Below, piece after piece: positions 15,546 to 22,890 of a DNA stretch of 64,000 bases. A program made the translations under genes and the position numbers. The stretch lies in NCBI RefSeq assembly GCF_023516455.1, contig NZ_JAMGBA010000001.1:496001-560000 (forward strand). Direction: 5' to 3'. The notes under the pieces were generated by a model. That model saw nothing but the letters and a program-made list of their open reading frames with translations, was not told where the DNA came from and ran no database searches. Source of the DNA: Sphingomonas caseinilytica. Its GTDB lineage: Bacteria > Pseudomonadota > Alphaproteobacteria > Sphingomonadales > Sphingomonadaceae. Each line of letters begins with the position of its first letter. The stretch's first letter is position 1.

Positions 15546-17893
15546 CGCCTCCCCGCGCTTGCGGCCTTGAGCGCGATCAGCAGGCCTGTGCGGTCATATC
15601 GGTAGACACTGTCCAAACCGTCTGCGGCGTCAGGGTCGGTCGCCAGTCGCAGCACCCGCCCGCCTTGTTCGGCCGCGATTTCGCGGTCCTGCGAGACGAT
15701 CGTGATGTCCGCGCTAAGCTCGTCCTTCTCGCCGATGACCAAATAGCCGGCAGCCTCGATGATGGGGCGGAGCATATTCTGCATCCAGGCGTCATTCTCC
15801 GGCAGTCGGCAGACCAGTTGCGCGGCAGGCCGCGTCGCCGCCACGCCAAGATACTCGGCGAAGATCCAGTGGGCGTCGATCAGTTCGGCGGGCTCGCCTT
15901 CGATCAGCGTGACGCCGCCGACATCACCGGGTGCATCTGCGGGAATCACGTCGCGATCCAGGCTCTTGAGGTCGATCACCTCGCGGAAGGCATAGCCGAT
16001 CTCGTGGCTGCCATCGTTAAGGCGGAAAACGCGAACCTTGCCTTCGAGGGCATCGGGTTGGTCAACGCCGGCAAGCGGCAAGATCGCATCGCCCAGCTGG
16101 ACCCGAAGCTGCCCGGCGCTGTGGCGAATGGCATCCTTCGCTTCCACTTCCTCGATGCGATCGACCACGCCGAGGCGAAGTGCGCGCCGCGCGCCGTCGA
16201 GCCCGCGGAAGAGCAGGACCGGGATCTCATTCGAATTGGCAGCGGCCGGTGCTTCCGCAGCGCGTCCGCCGCGTTCCAGCGTTTCGAGGCGCACCCCGCC
16301 AACCTGGGCAAGACCGGCCGGATCGAACAGCAGGATCGGACTTCCGTCGTCGGCCAAGGTGGTGCCGGCATAAAGGCCGGTCGCCATCACCGCTGGTGCG
16401 GCGGGCTTAACCACCAGTTCTTCATGGTCATGGATGCGGTCGACAGCCAGTGCATAAACATCCCCGCCCGACGGCCTCAGTACGACCAGCGTGCGTTCGT
16501 CGTCGCTCATCGTGTTGGGCAGACCCAGCACATCGGCGAGGGCGACCTCAGGCACACGGCGGCCGCGAATGGTCGCGACCCCTGCCCCGCCGATCGTTTC
16601 CAGCGTGACGCTGGCGCCATTGGCGCGGACGATCTCTTCGATCGCCGAACGCGGAATTGCGAAATGCTGCTTGCCGATCGACACGGTGAGCGCCGGAATG
16701 ATCGTCAGGGTGAGCGGAACGCGAAGCGTCATCCGCGTTCCCTTGCCGGGTAAGGAATCGACCTCGACGACACCGCCGATACGTTCGACGTTCGAACGGA
16801 CGACATCCATTCCGACACCACGTCCGGAAATGGCGGTGACTTCCTTTGCGGTCGAAAGGCCCGCTTCGAAAATCAGGGCCAGCTGCTCGCCCTTCGACAG
16901 CCGCTGCGCGACATCGCGCTCGATGACGCCGTTGGCCAGCGCCTTCTCTACCAGCTTGGAGCCGTCGATGCCTTTGCCGTCGTCGGCGATTTCGATCAGG
17001 ATCTGATTGCCCGACTGGCGCGCCGAGACGGAAAGCAGGCCAATTTCGCGCTTCCCGGCCTTCAACCGGTCAGCCGGCGGCTCGATCCCATGATCGACCG
17101 CGTTGCGGATGATGTGGGTCAGCGGATCGCGGATCATTTCGATCATCTCGCGGTCCAGCTCGACATCGCCGCCGTCGATATCCACCAGCACCTGCTTGCC
17201 GAGTTCCGATGACAGGTCGCGCACCATGCGCGGCAGGGCTACGAACAGATTTTCGATCCGCTGCATGCGCGTCCGGGTAATCGCGTCGCGCATCTCGGCG
17301 ATAATCCCCGACAAGCGCTCGAACGCTCCGCCGACTTCGACTTCGCCTGGCGCTTCGCGGAGGCGGCGGGCAAGTTCGTTGCGGGCGAGCACCATGTCGG
17401 ACACGCCGGACATCACCCGGTCCAGTAGCTCCACCGAAAGCCGGATCGTGCGCGGCGTCGCGTTGCTGCCCTTTGCGCCATTGTCGGCAACGACGGTAGC
17501 GACTGCCGGTGCCGCCGCACCTTCAGCACCGGGCGCGAGCGCGTCGATCAAACCGCTGTCATCGCCCGACGGAAGTTCCTCGCCGGCATCGATCGCGGCA
17601 ATCATTTCGCCGATACGATCGATGATTGCGAGGACAGCACTGACGAGCGCCCCGTCCGGAACCCTGCGGCCGGAGCGGCAGTCTGCAAGCGCGTCCTCGG
17701 CAGCGTGGCTCAGGGCCTCGAGGCGGGGAAAATCGAAGAAGCCGCAATTGCCCTTCACCGTGTGGACAAAGCGGAAGATGCTGTCGAGGCGGCTTCGATC
17801 GTCGGGATTTGCTTCCCAGGCGACGATTTCGCCGCCCAGCGATTCGAGCATTTCCCGGCACTCGGCCACGAAATCGGCAATGAGGTCGTCCAT
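15542..17893 (-). CDS. cheA: Chemotaxis histidine kinase CheA with extra C-terminal domains
   Basis: 783 residues. The P1 HPt domain carries the phospho-His44 (RFVHTVKGNCGFFDF). The dimerisation domain lies at about 148-215, and the ATPase at about 220-395 with N265 (IIRNAVDHG), DDGKGID 304-310 and GRGVGMD 357-363. A first CheW domain covers about 396-535. After it comes a second CheW-like segment (about 556-680) and then a receiver-like fold (about 690-783) in which the usual phospho-Asp strand reads ADITIVSQD and the acidic pocket is not evident. No P2 domain is obvious. It phosphorylates CheY and CheB. First gene of the che operon. Confidence 0.93.
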   Translation of the reverse strand: MDDLIADFVAECREMLESLGGEIVAWEANPDDRSRLDSIFRFVHTVKGNCGFFDFPRLEALSHAAEDALADCRSGRRVPDGALVSAVLAIIDRIGEMIAAIDAGEELPSGDDSGLIDALAPGAEGAAAPAVATVVADNGAKGSNATPRTIRLSVELLDRVMSGVSDMVLARNELARRLREAPGEVEVGGAFERLSGIIAEMRDAITRTRMQRIENLFVALPRMVRDLSSELGKQVLVDIDGGDVELDREMIEMIRDPLTHIIRNAVDHGIEPPADRLKAGKREIGLLSVSARQSGNQILIEIADDGKGIDGSKLVEKALANGVIERDVAQRLSKGEQLALIFEAGLSTAKEVTAISGRGVGMDVVRSNVERIGGVVEVDSLPGKGTRMTLRVPLTLTIIPALTVSIGKQHFAIPRSAIEEIVRANGASVTLETIGGAGVATIRGRRVPEVALADVLGLPNTMSDDERTLVVLRPSGGDVYALAVDRIHDHEELVVKPAAPAVMATGLYAGTTLADDGSPILLFDPAGLAQVGGVRLETLERGGRAAEAPAAANSNEIPVLLFRGLDGARRALRLGVVDRIEEVEAKDAIRHSAGQLRVQLGDAILPLAGVDQPDALEGKVRVFRLNDGSHEIGYAFREVIDLKSLDRDVIPADAPGDVGGVTLIEGEPAELIDAHWIFAEYLGVAATRPAAQLVCRLPENDAWMQNMLRPIIEAAGYLVIGEKDELSADITIVSQDREIAAEQGGRVLRLATDPDAADGLDSVYRYDRTGLLIALKAASAGRR

Positions 17894-17949
17894 CGGAGGC
17901 GAAGCCCTACCCAGCTAAAGTTGCTTGGGTCCTCTATGCCGCCAAGGTG

Positions 17950-17965
17950 TTAACGCCTCGTTAGC
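17950..17965. promoter_or_regulatory. Candidate CtrA box upstream of cheA
   Basis: TTAA, seven bases, TTAGC is one base off the alphaproteobacterial CtrA consensus TTAA-N7-TTAAC. It lies about 57 bases upstream of the cheA start and overlaps the chpT stop codon. Control of chemotaxis by the CckA-ChpT-CtrA relay would be consistent with alphaproteobacterial practice. The short motif could also occur by chance. Confidence 0.35.
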
Positions 17966-18614
17966 CCTGTCCCGACCCTAAATTCGGGAGGGTAACGCCA
18001 ATCAGCAGCGTCTGGTCTTCCGGATCGCTGAGCTGGATCGAGCCCCCGGCCTCCTTTGCCAACGTATGTGCCAACCAGGCACCCGCGGCACGCGGCTCAA
18101 CTTCGCCGCCCGAATGTCCTTGCGCGATCGTTTCGCGAAGCTTGGGATCGAGCAGGATCCGCGGACCTTCTGCCCGGATCACCATTTCAAGCGCACCGTT
18201 CCGCCGCTCCGCCCCGACATCGAGCCGCCCGCCGCGAACCAGCGCATCGCCGGCAATCATCGCCAGGTTGAGCAGGAGTTTTACCGCTCCCTTGGGCAGC
18301 TTGTCGTCAGCCACCATCCAGCCGAGCTCGGTCCGCTTGTCTGCGCCATAAAGGCCCTCGAGAGCAGTCCTCGCCTCGCGCGTATCGATCTCATCACCGA
18401 AGCCACCGCCAGCGCCAAATGCCAGGCGGAAGAATTTCAACTTGTTGGCGGTCGCCCGGGCGCTTTCCGCAAGCAGTTCCAGGCAGCGCTCGCGCATGTC
18501 CGGGTCCTGCTCGTCCGCGAGCAATTCGATTCCGTTGTTGAGCGCTCCGACCGGCGACAGGAGATCGTGGCAAAGACGGGAGCAGAGAAGGCTGGCAAGT
18601 TCGACTGAATTCAT
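17961..18614 (-). CDS. chpT: Histidine phosphotransferase ChpT
   Basis: 217 residues from the ATG; a TTG two codons upstream is possible. The helical start MNSVELASLLCSRLCHDLLSPVGALNNGIELL holds the phospho-relay His16 in LCHDLLSPVGA, the ChpT signature. The second half is a degenerate HATPase fold (LLNLAMIAGDALVRGG). In alphaproteobacteria ChpT carries phosphate from CckA to CtrA and CpdR, and a CckA homolog lies 15 kb away in this window. It directly precedes the cheA operon on the same strand. Confidence 0.88.
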   Translation of the reverse strand: MNSVELASLLCSRLCHDLLSPVGALNNGIELLADEQDPDMRERCLELLAESARATANKLKFFRLAFGAGGGFGDEIDTREARTALEGLYGADKRTELGWMVADDKLPKGAVKLLLNLAMIAGDALVRGGRLDVGAERRNGALEMVIRAEGPRILLDPKLRETIAQGHSGGEVEPRAAGAWLAHTLAKEAGGSIQLSDPEDQTLLIGVTLPNLGSGQG

Positions 18615-18698
18615 GGCCAAGTGAATAGCGGGACTTTAACCTGAAGCAAGCATTTGCCCCCATTGAATCCTACAAGCCCAATTCCCAGATTGGGATCA

Positions 18699-19652
18699 AT
18701 GACCGGGGGGTATAGCGAAGTCGAAATAGCGCTCGACGCCAGCCATGCAGGCTGGCGGCTCGATCGCGCACTCGCTGCCACGGTTCCGAGCCTTTCGCGC
18801 GAGCGGCTGAAGGTGCTGACCAAGGCCGGCGCGCTGACCCGCGATGGCAACGCTGTCCGCGACCCGGCGATCAAGGTTAAGGGCGACGAGCGCTTCATCT
18901 TGGCGATCCCGGCACCGGAGCCGGCCCATAACGAGCCGCAGGAAATACCGCTGCCCATCGTTTATGAAGATGAGCATCTGTTGGTGGTCGACAAACCGGC
19001 CGGTCTGGTGGTCCATCCGGCGGCCGGAAACCGCGACGGAACGCTGGTCAACGCACTGCTTCATCATTGCGGCGGGTCGCTTAGCGGCATCGGCGGCGTA
19101 GCGCGGCCGGGCATCGTACATCGGATCGACAAGGATACCTCTGGCCTGCTGGTCATCGCCAAGCATGACAAGGCTCATGAAGGATTGGCCAAGCAATTTG
19201 CGGATCACTCGATCGACCGGCGCTACCTGGCGATCGTCTCCGGCGTTCCGCGGCAGGCCGACGGTTCGGTCGACGCACCTCTCGCCCGTTCGCCGCAGAA
19301 CCGCAAGAAGATCGCGATTGTCTCTGCCGGCAAGGGTAAGCGGGCCGTCACACACTGGAAGCGGCTGGAATTGCTCAACGATGCTGCGCTGGTCGAATGC
19401 CGCCTGGAGACGGGCCGGACCCACCAGGTCCGGGTGCATATGGCCTCGATCGGCCATCCGCTGGTCGGCGATCCGGTCTACGGGCGCGGAAAAGCCGTTC
19501 ACAGAAAGTTACTTAATCAATTGGACTTCAAGCGGCAGGCGCTGCACGCTGCGCACTTGGGGTTCATTCATCCGGTGACGAAAGGTCGTTTGTCGTTTGA
19601 CAGTGCCCTTCCGTCGGACATGCAGGAACTGTTCACCGCACTTGGTGTATAG
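18699..19652 (+). CDS. rluD: 23S rRNA pseudouridine synthase, RluD/RluA family
   Basis: 317 residues from the ATG at 18699; a TTG at 18654 is in frame but less likely. The S4 RNA-binding domain is at about 15-65 (WRLDRALAATVPSLSRERLKVL). The catalytic Asp is in GIVHRIDKDTSGLLVIAK, followed by RRYLAIVSG and ETGRTHQVRVHM. By family it makes the pseudouridines of 23S rRNA helix 69; RluC-type specificity cannot be excluded. It is followed by rpoH, 50 bases on. Confidence 0.88.
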   Translation: MTGGYSEVEIALDASHAGWRLDRALAATVPSLSRERLKVLTKAGALTRDGNAVRDPAIKVKGDERFILAIPAPEPAHNEPQEIPLPIVYEDEHLLVVDKPAGLVVHPAAGNRDGTLVNALLHHCGGSLSGIGGVARPGIVHRIDKDTSGLLVIAKHDKAHEGLAKQFADHSIDRRYLAIVSGVPRQADGSVDAPLARSPQNRKKIAIVSAGKGKRAVTHWKRLELLNDAALVECRLETGRTHQVRVHMASIGHPLVGDPVYGRGKAVHRKLLNQLDFKRQALHAAHLGFIHPVTKGRLSFDSALPSDMQELFTALGV

Positions 19653-19702
19653 AAATAAAACAGCTAAGGGGCGTGCCCCCTGGCGAGGGAGTGAACGAAA
19701 CG

Positions 19703-20608
19703 ATGGCTAATGCGACCCGCGTTGTGTCGATTCCCGCCTCTGGCGGCGAAGCCGGACTCAACCGCTACCTCAGCGAGATCAAGAAATTTCCGATCCTTGC
19801 TCCTGAGGAAGAATATATGCTTGCCAAGCGGTGGCGCGAACATGGCGACACCGACGCAGCCGCGCGCCTCGTCAACTCGCATCTCCGCCTCGTTGCAAAG
19901 ATCGCCATGGGCTATCGCGGATATGGCCTGCCGGTCAGCGAGCTGATCAGCGAAGGCAACATCGGCCTGATGCAGGGCGTGAAGAAGTTCGAGCCGGAGC
20001 GGGGCTTCCGCCTCGCCACCTATGCGATGTGGTGGATCCGCGCCTCGATTCAGGAATTCATCCTGCGCTCGTGGAGCCTCGTCAAAATGGGTACCACCGC
20101 GGCGCAGAAGAAGCTGTTCTTCAACCTCCGCCGGATGAAGAACCAGATCGATGCGTTCGAGGAAGGCGATCTGAAGCCGGAAGCGGTCAGAAAGATCGCC
20201 AACGACCTTGGCGTGACCGAGGAAGAAGTCGTCTCGATGAACCGTCGCATGGGCATGGGCGGCGACACCAGCCTCAATGCTCCGCTGCGCGACACGGACG
20301 GCGAAGGCCAGTGGCAGGATTTCCTGGTCGACAACGGGCCGCTTCAGGACGAGATCCTGGCGGACGATGAAGAGCGCCAGGTTCGGCATGAGCTTCTGGT
20401 CGAGGCGATGGAAAGCCTCAACGACCGCGAGAAGCACATCCTGACCGAGCGCCGCCTGATCGACGAGCCCAAGACGCTCGAAGACCTCTCGCAGGTCTAC
20501 GGCGTCAGCCGCGAGCGCATCCGCCAGATCGAGGTCCGCGCGTTCGAGAAGCTGCAGGCCGCGCTGATCCGCTTGGCCGGCGAGCAAAGGCTGCTCCCGG
20601 CTGCTTAA
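19703..20608 (+). CDS. rpoH: Heat-shock sigma factor RpoH (sigma-32)
   Basis: 301 residues from the ATG (MANATRVVSIPASGG). Region 2 reads ELISEGNIGLMQGVKKFEPERGFRLATYAMWWIRASIQEFI. The RpoH box QKKLFFNLR, which distinguishes sigma-32 from other group members, is present, and region 4 is TLEDLSQVYGVSRERIRQIEVRAFEKL. It directs RNA polymerase to heat-shock promoters. The leader contains GAGGGAG, though it is about 11 bases from the ATG, a wide spacing. Temperature or protein-level control, usual for RpoH, cannot be judged here. Confidence 0.95.
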   Translation: MANATRVVSIPASGGEAGLNRYLSEIKKFPILAPEEEYMLAKRWREHGDTDAAARLVNSHLRLVAKIAMGYRGYGLPVSELISEGNIGLMQGVKKFEPERGFRLATYAMWWIRASIQEFILRSWSLVKMGTTAAQKKLFFNLRRMKNQIDAFEEGDLKPEAVRKIANDLGVTEEEVVSMNRRMGMGGDTSLNAPLRDTDGEGQWQDFLVDNGPLQDEILADDEERQVRHELLVEAMESLNDREKHILTERRLIDEPKTLEDLSQVYGVSRERIRQIEVRAFEKLQAALIRLAGEQRLLPAA

Positions 20609-20631
20609 GGATCAACTCCGATTGTCGGCGG

Positions 20632-21450
20632 TCAGTGCCTTTTCCTGACGAGAACAGCGTCCTGATTCCTGCCGATGCCCTCTGCAGAGATGGACAATAC
20701 ATCAAAGTATTTTGACCATCTGCGTCGAATATACGCATGGGTATGATAGCTGGTTTGATAGAAATCAGGCAAACCATCCGTGCCTGATCCGGTTGAGTAG
20801 TAGAATCCACGAGAATTAATTTCGCTCAGCCCAGCCTTGGGAAGCTTGCTGTAGTGATTCTCACCATGGGTTGTGAAGAGGCCGATGCCGCCTGGCTTCA
20901 GGATCCGCGACAACTCCGCCAGCCAAGCGTTTTGCATTTTCTCAGGGAGGTGCGTGAAGACGCTGATGCTGAAAATGAAATCAAACTTGCCGTCGGGATA
21001 CTTCGTCGGGACCTTCACGCGGTTCACATCAACGTCCTGGAATGACGGGTAATGAGCGTTTAGCCAACGAATGGGCTTGATATCTATGTCTGTCCCGGAA
21101 ATCCTCCCGGGAGGAACCATGAATCCAAGCGGAATCATTAATCGACCGCAGCCGCATCCAAAATCTAGAATATTATCAAACTTGAACAGTGACTGCCCGT
21201 TGCTTTGCAATATCCGCTCGATATCGTCTAACATTCTCTGGCCGCTAATGAAAAACTTATCGTTATAAGTGCCGGCGACGCGAATTTGTAAATGCTTCGG
21301 CGGTACGGAAATAGATTTATCCTTGAGATTCAGAAGTGAAATGAATTGACTCAACTCAATCTGAATATCTGAATATTTTGTCTCAATTTTTTTGAGACGT
21401 GAGAAGACATTGATTGAACTAATAAACTGCTTAATGCTATCTATCAGCAT
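20632..21450 (-). CDS. Class I SAM-dependent methyltransferase, probably acquired
   Basis: 272 residues. An N-terminal helical part (SIKQFISSINVFSRLKKIETKYSDIQIEL) precedes a Rossmann methyltransferase with the SAM motif ILDFGCGCGRLMIPLG, then TDIDIKPIRWLN, FDFIFSISVFTHLPE and LSRILKPGGIGLFTTHG. It resembles methyltransferases found in surface-polysaccharide or glycan loci, but the substrate is unknown. Base composition is clearly AT-richer than both neighbours, with codons such as ATA, TTA and AAT common, suggesting transfer. No transposase or tRNA flanks it. It ends convergently 23 bases from rpoH. Confidence 0.82.
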   Translation of the reverse strand: MLIDSIKQFISSINVFSRLKKIETKYSDIQIELSQFISLLNLKDKSISVPPKHLQIRVAGTYNDKFFISGQRMLDDIERILQSNGQSLFKFDNILDFGCGCGRLMIPLGFMVPPGRISGTDIDIKPIRWLNAHYPSFQDVDVNRVKVPTKYPDGKFDFIFSISVFTHLPEKMQNAWLAELSRILKPGGIGLFTTHGENHYSKLPKAGLSEINSRGFYYSTGSGTDGLPDFYQTSYHTHAYIRRRWSKYFDVLSISAEGIGRNQDAVLVRKRH

Positions 21451-21694
21451 TCATTCACCCGCTTAAATCGAATTGAAAATGCCCGTCATACCTGAAGTTC
21501 GATCAGGCGACGTGCTGGGATATCCCGCAAGCTGTAATTCGCAATGTGGGTTGGCAACAGGACCGATCTCACACCTGAAAAAGATTGTGATCTCACTGCC
21601 CGTTGGCATCGTGTGGCCAGCCTAGCCAGCGATAATGTTGCTCAGCGTCGCTTCGGGAAGGACGAACGGCATAGGCGATTGAGCGAGGGGTAGT
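21451..21694. other. Gene-free spacer beside the acquired methyltransferase
   Basis: 244 bases with composition returning to the GC-rich norm. I see no gene, tRNA or terminal repeat; it probably contains the methyltransferase promoter and perhaps a relic of the insertion junction. Confidence 0.4.
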
Positions 21695-22747
21695 TTACTC
21701 CCCGCGACCGGAGGCAGCCTGATCGTCGTCCGGAGGAGGCGGGCCCGCTTCCGCCAGACTTGGTCCTCTTTCGGACAGACCGGCGTCCTTCACCCCAGCG
21801 ACGTGATCGGCGACCCACGCGCCGCGCTCGCCGAGCGGCTCGGCGCGGCCGGTGGTGCTGTCCATGGAAGTTTGGTGCTCAAGCTCGGCATTAAGCTCCG
21901 CGCCGAACAGGAAGGCGTAGGCGGACAGGTACATCCACGTCAGCAGCATGACGATCGCCGCGATCGAACCATAGGTCGCGCTATAGTCGGTCAGCCGGGT
22001 GACATAGAAACTGAAACCCGTCGCCAGCAGCAACCAGACAATCGAAGTGAAGATCGACCCCGGTGTCAGCCACTGCCAGCGCGCATCCTCACGCGAGGGA
22101 CCAAGGCGATAGAGCGCCGCTGCCATCCCGGCCGCCAACAAGGCCATGCCGACATAAAGGCCGATCCGCCCGGCGACGAGCAAGGCGGCTGTTGCCCTCG
22201 GCAAAATTCGCTCCAACTCCCCAATTGCCGCCATCGCAGCCAAGGCGATCAGCGCAATCAAGGTCGCGCCCACCGTGATGACGATCGCAATCCCGTAGAA
22301 GCGGAACAGGCTGCGCTTTTCCTTTTCTTCATAGGCAATGTTCAGTGCGCTCATCACCGCGCCCGCGCCATTGCTGCCGGCGTAAAGTGCGACTCCGAGT
22401 GCGGCCAGGATTCCGAAACCGCTCGATTGCTCCGAGGCATGGACGGCGTTCATCAGCAACTGGCCCAGCAGCTTCACCACATCGGGTGGAAGGAAGCGGA
22501 CCAGCGTCGTAACATGGTCGATCACCGTCGTCGGCTGGGCGAACATGCCGTAGCTCAGGACCAGGATTCCAAGCAGCGGCACCAGCGCCAGGAAGCCGTA
22601 GAATGCGACACCTGCGGCAACCAGTCCGATATTATCGAGCCAGCTCTGGTTCCACACGCGAACCGCAACGTCCTTCCAGGCGCGCAGCGGTATTTGCCAG
22701 GGGGTGATGGCGTTGCGGCCGTGCCGGTCCCGAGGAGCTTTCGTCAT
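21695..22747 (-). CDS. YihY/BrkB-family inner-membrane protein
   Basis: 350 residues from the ATG at 22747 (MTKAPRDRHGRN). The longer frame upstream runs into the divergent gene's leader. The family features are the N-terminal WNQSWLDNIGLVAAGVAFYGFLALVPLLG, the mid segment SNGAGAVMSALNIAYE and the final spans ending GSIAAIVMLLTWMYLSAYAFLFGAELNAELE. Six or seven membrane helices are visible, followed by a 60-residue hydrophilic tail rich in acidic and proline residues. The old annotation as RNase BN is obsolete; the function is not established. Confidence 0.88.
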   Translation of the reverse strand: MTKAPRDRHGRNAITPWQIPLRAWKDVAVRVWNQSWLDNIGLVAAGVAFYGFLALVPLLGILVLSYGMFAQPTTVIDHVTTLVRFLPPDVVKLLGQLLMNAVHASEQSSGFGILAALGVALYAGSNGAGAVMSALNIAYEEKEKRSLFRFYGIAIVITVGATLIALIALAAMAAIGELERILPRATAALLVAGRIGLYVGMALLAAGMAAALYRLGPSREDARWQWLTPGSIFTSIVWLLLATGFSFYVTRLTDYSATYGSIAAIVMLLTWMYLSAYAFLFGAELNAELEHQTSMDSTTGRAEPLGERGAWVADHVAGVKDAGLSERGPSLAEAGPPPPDDDQAASGRGE

Positions 22748-22890
22748 GCGGATCTTCAAGCGCGGGAGAAGCGACGTCGTTCCGCCACTTGCCATTCGCG
22801 CGAAAGAGTCCGACGCTGTTCCTTTGGAGAGCGCCTGCCGCTCGACATGCGACTCGGCGCCCCCGCCAACACCGGAGGAAGGAGAGTCGC

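Noticed and set aside
20609-21694. Genomic island or prophage around the AT-rich methyltransferase
   Set aside because: Only one gene is atypical; there is no integrase, transposase, tRNA or direct repeat in view.
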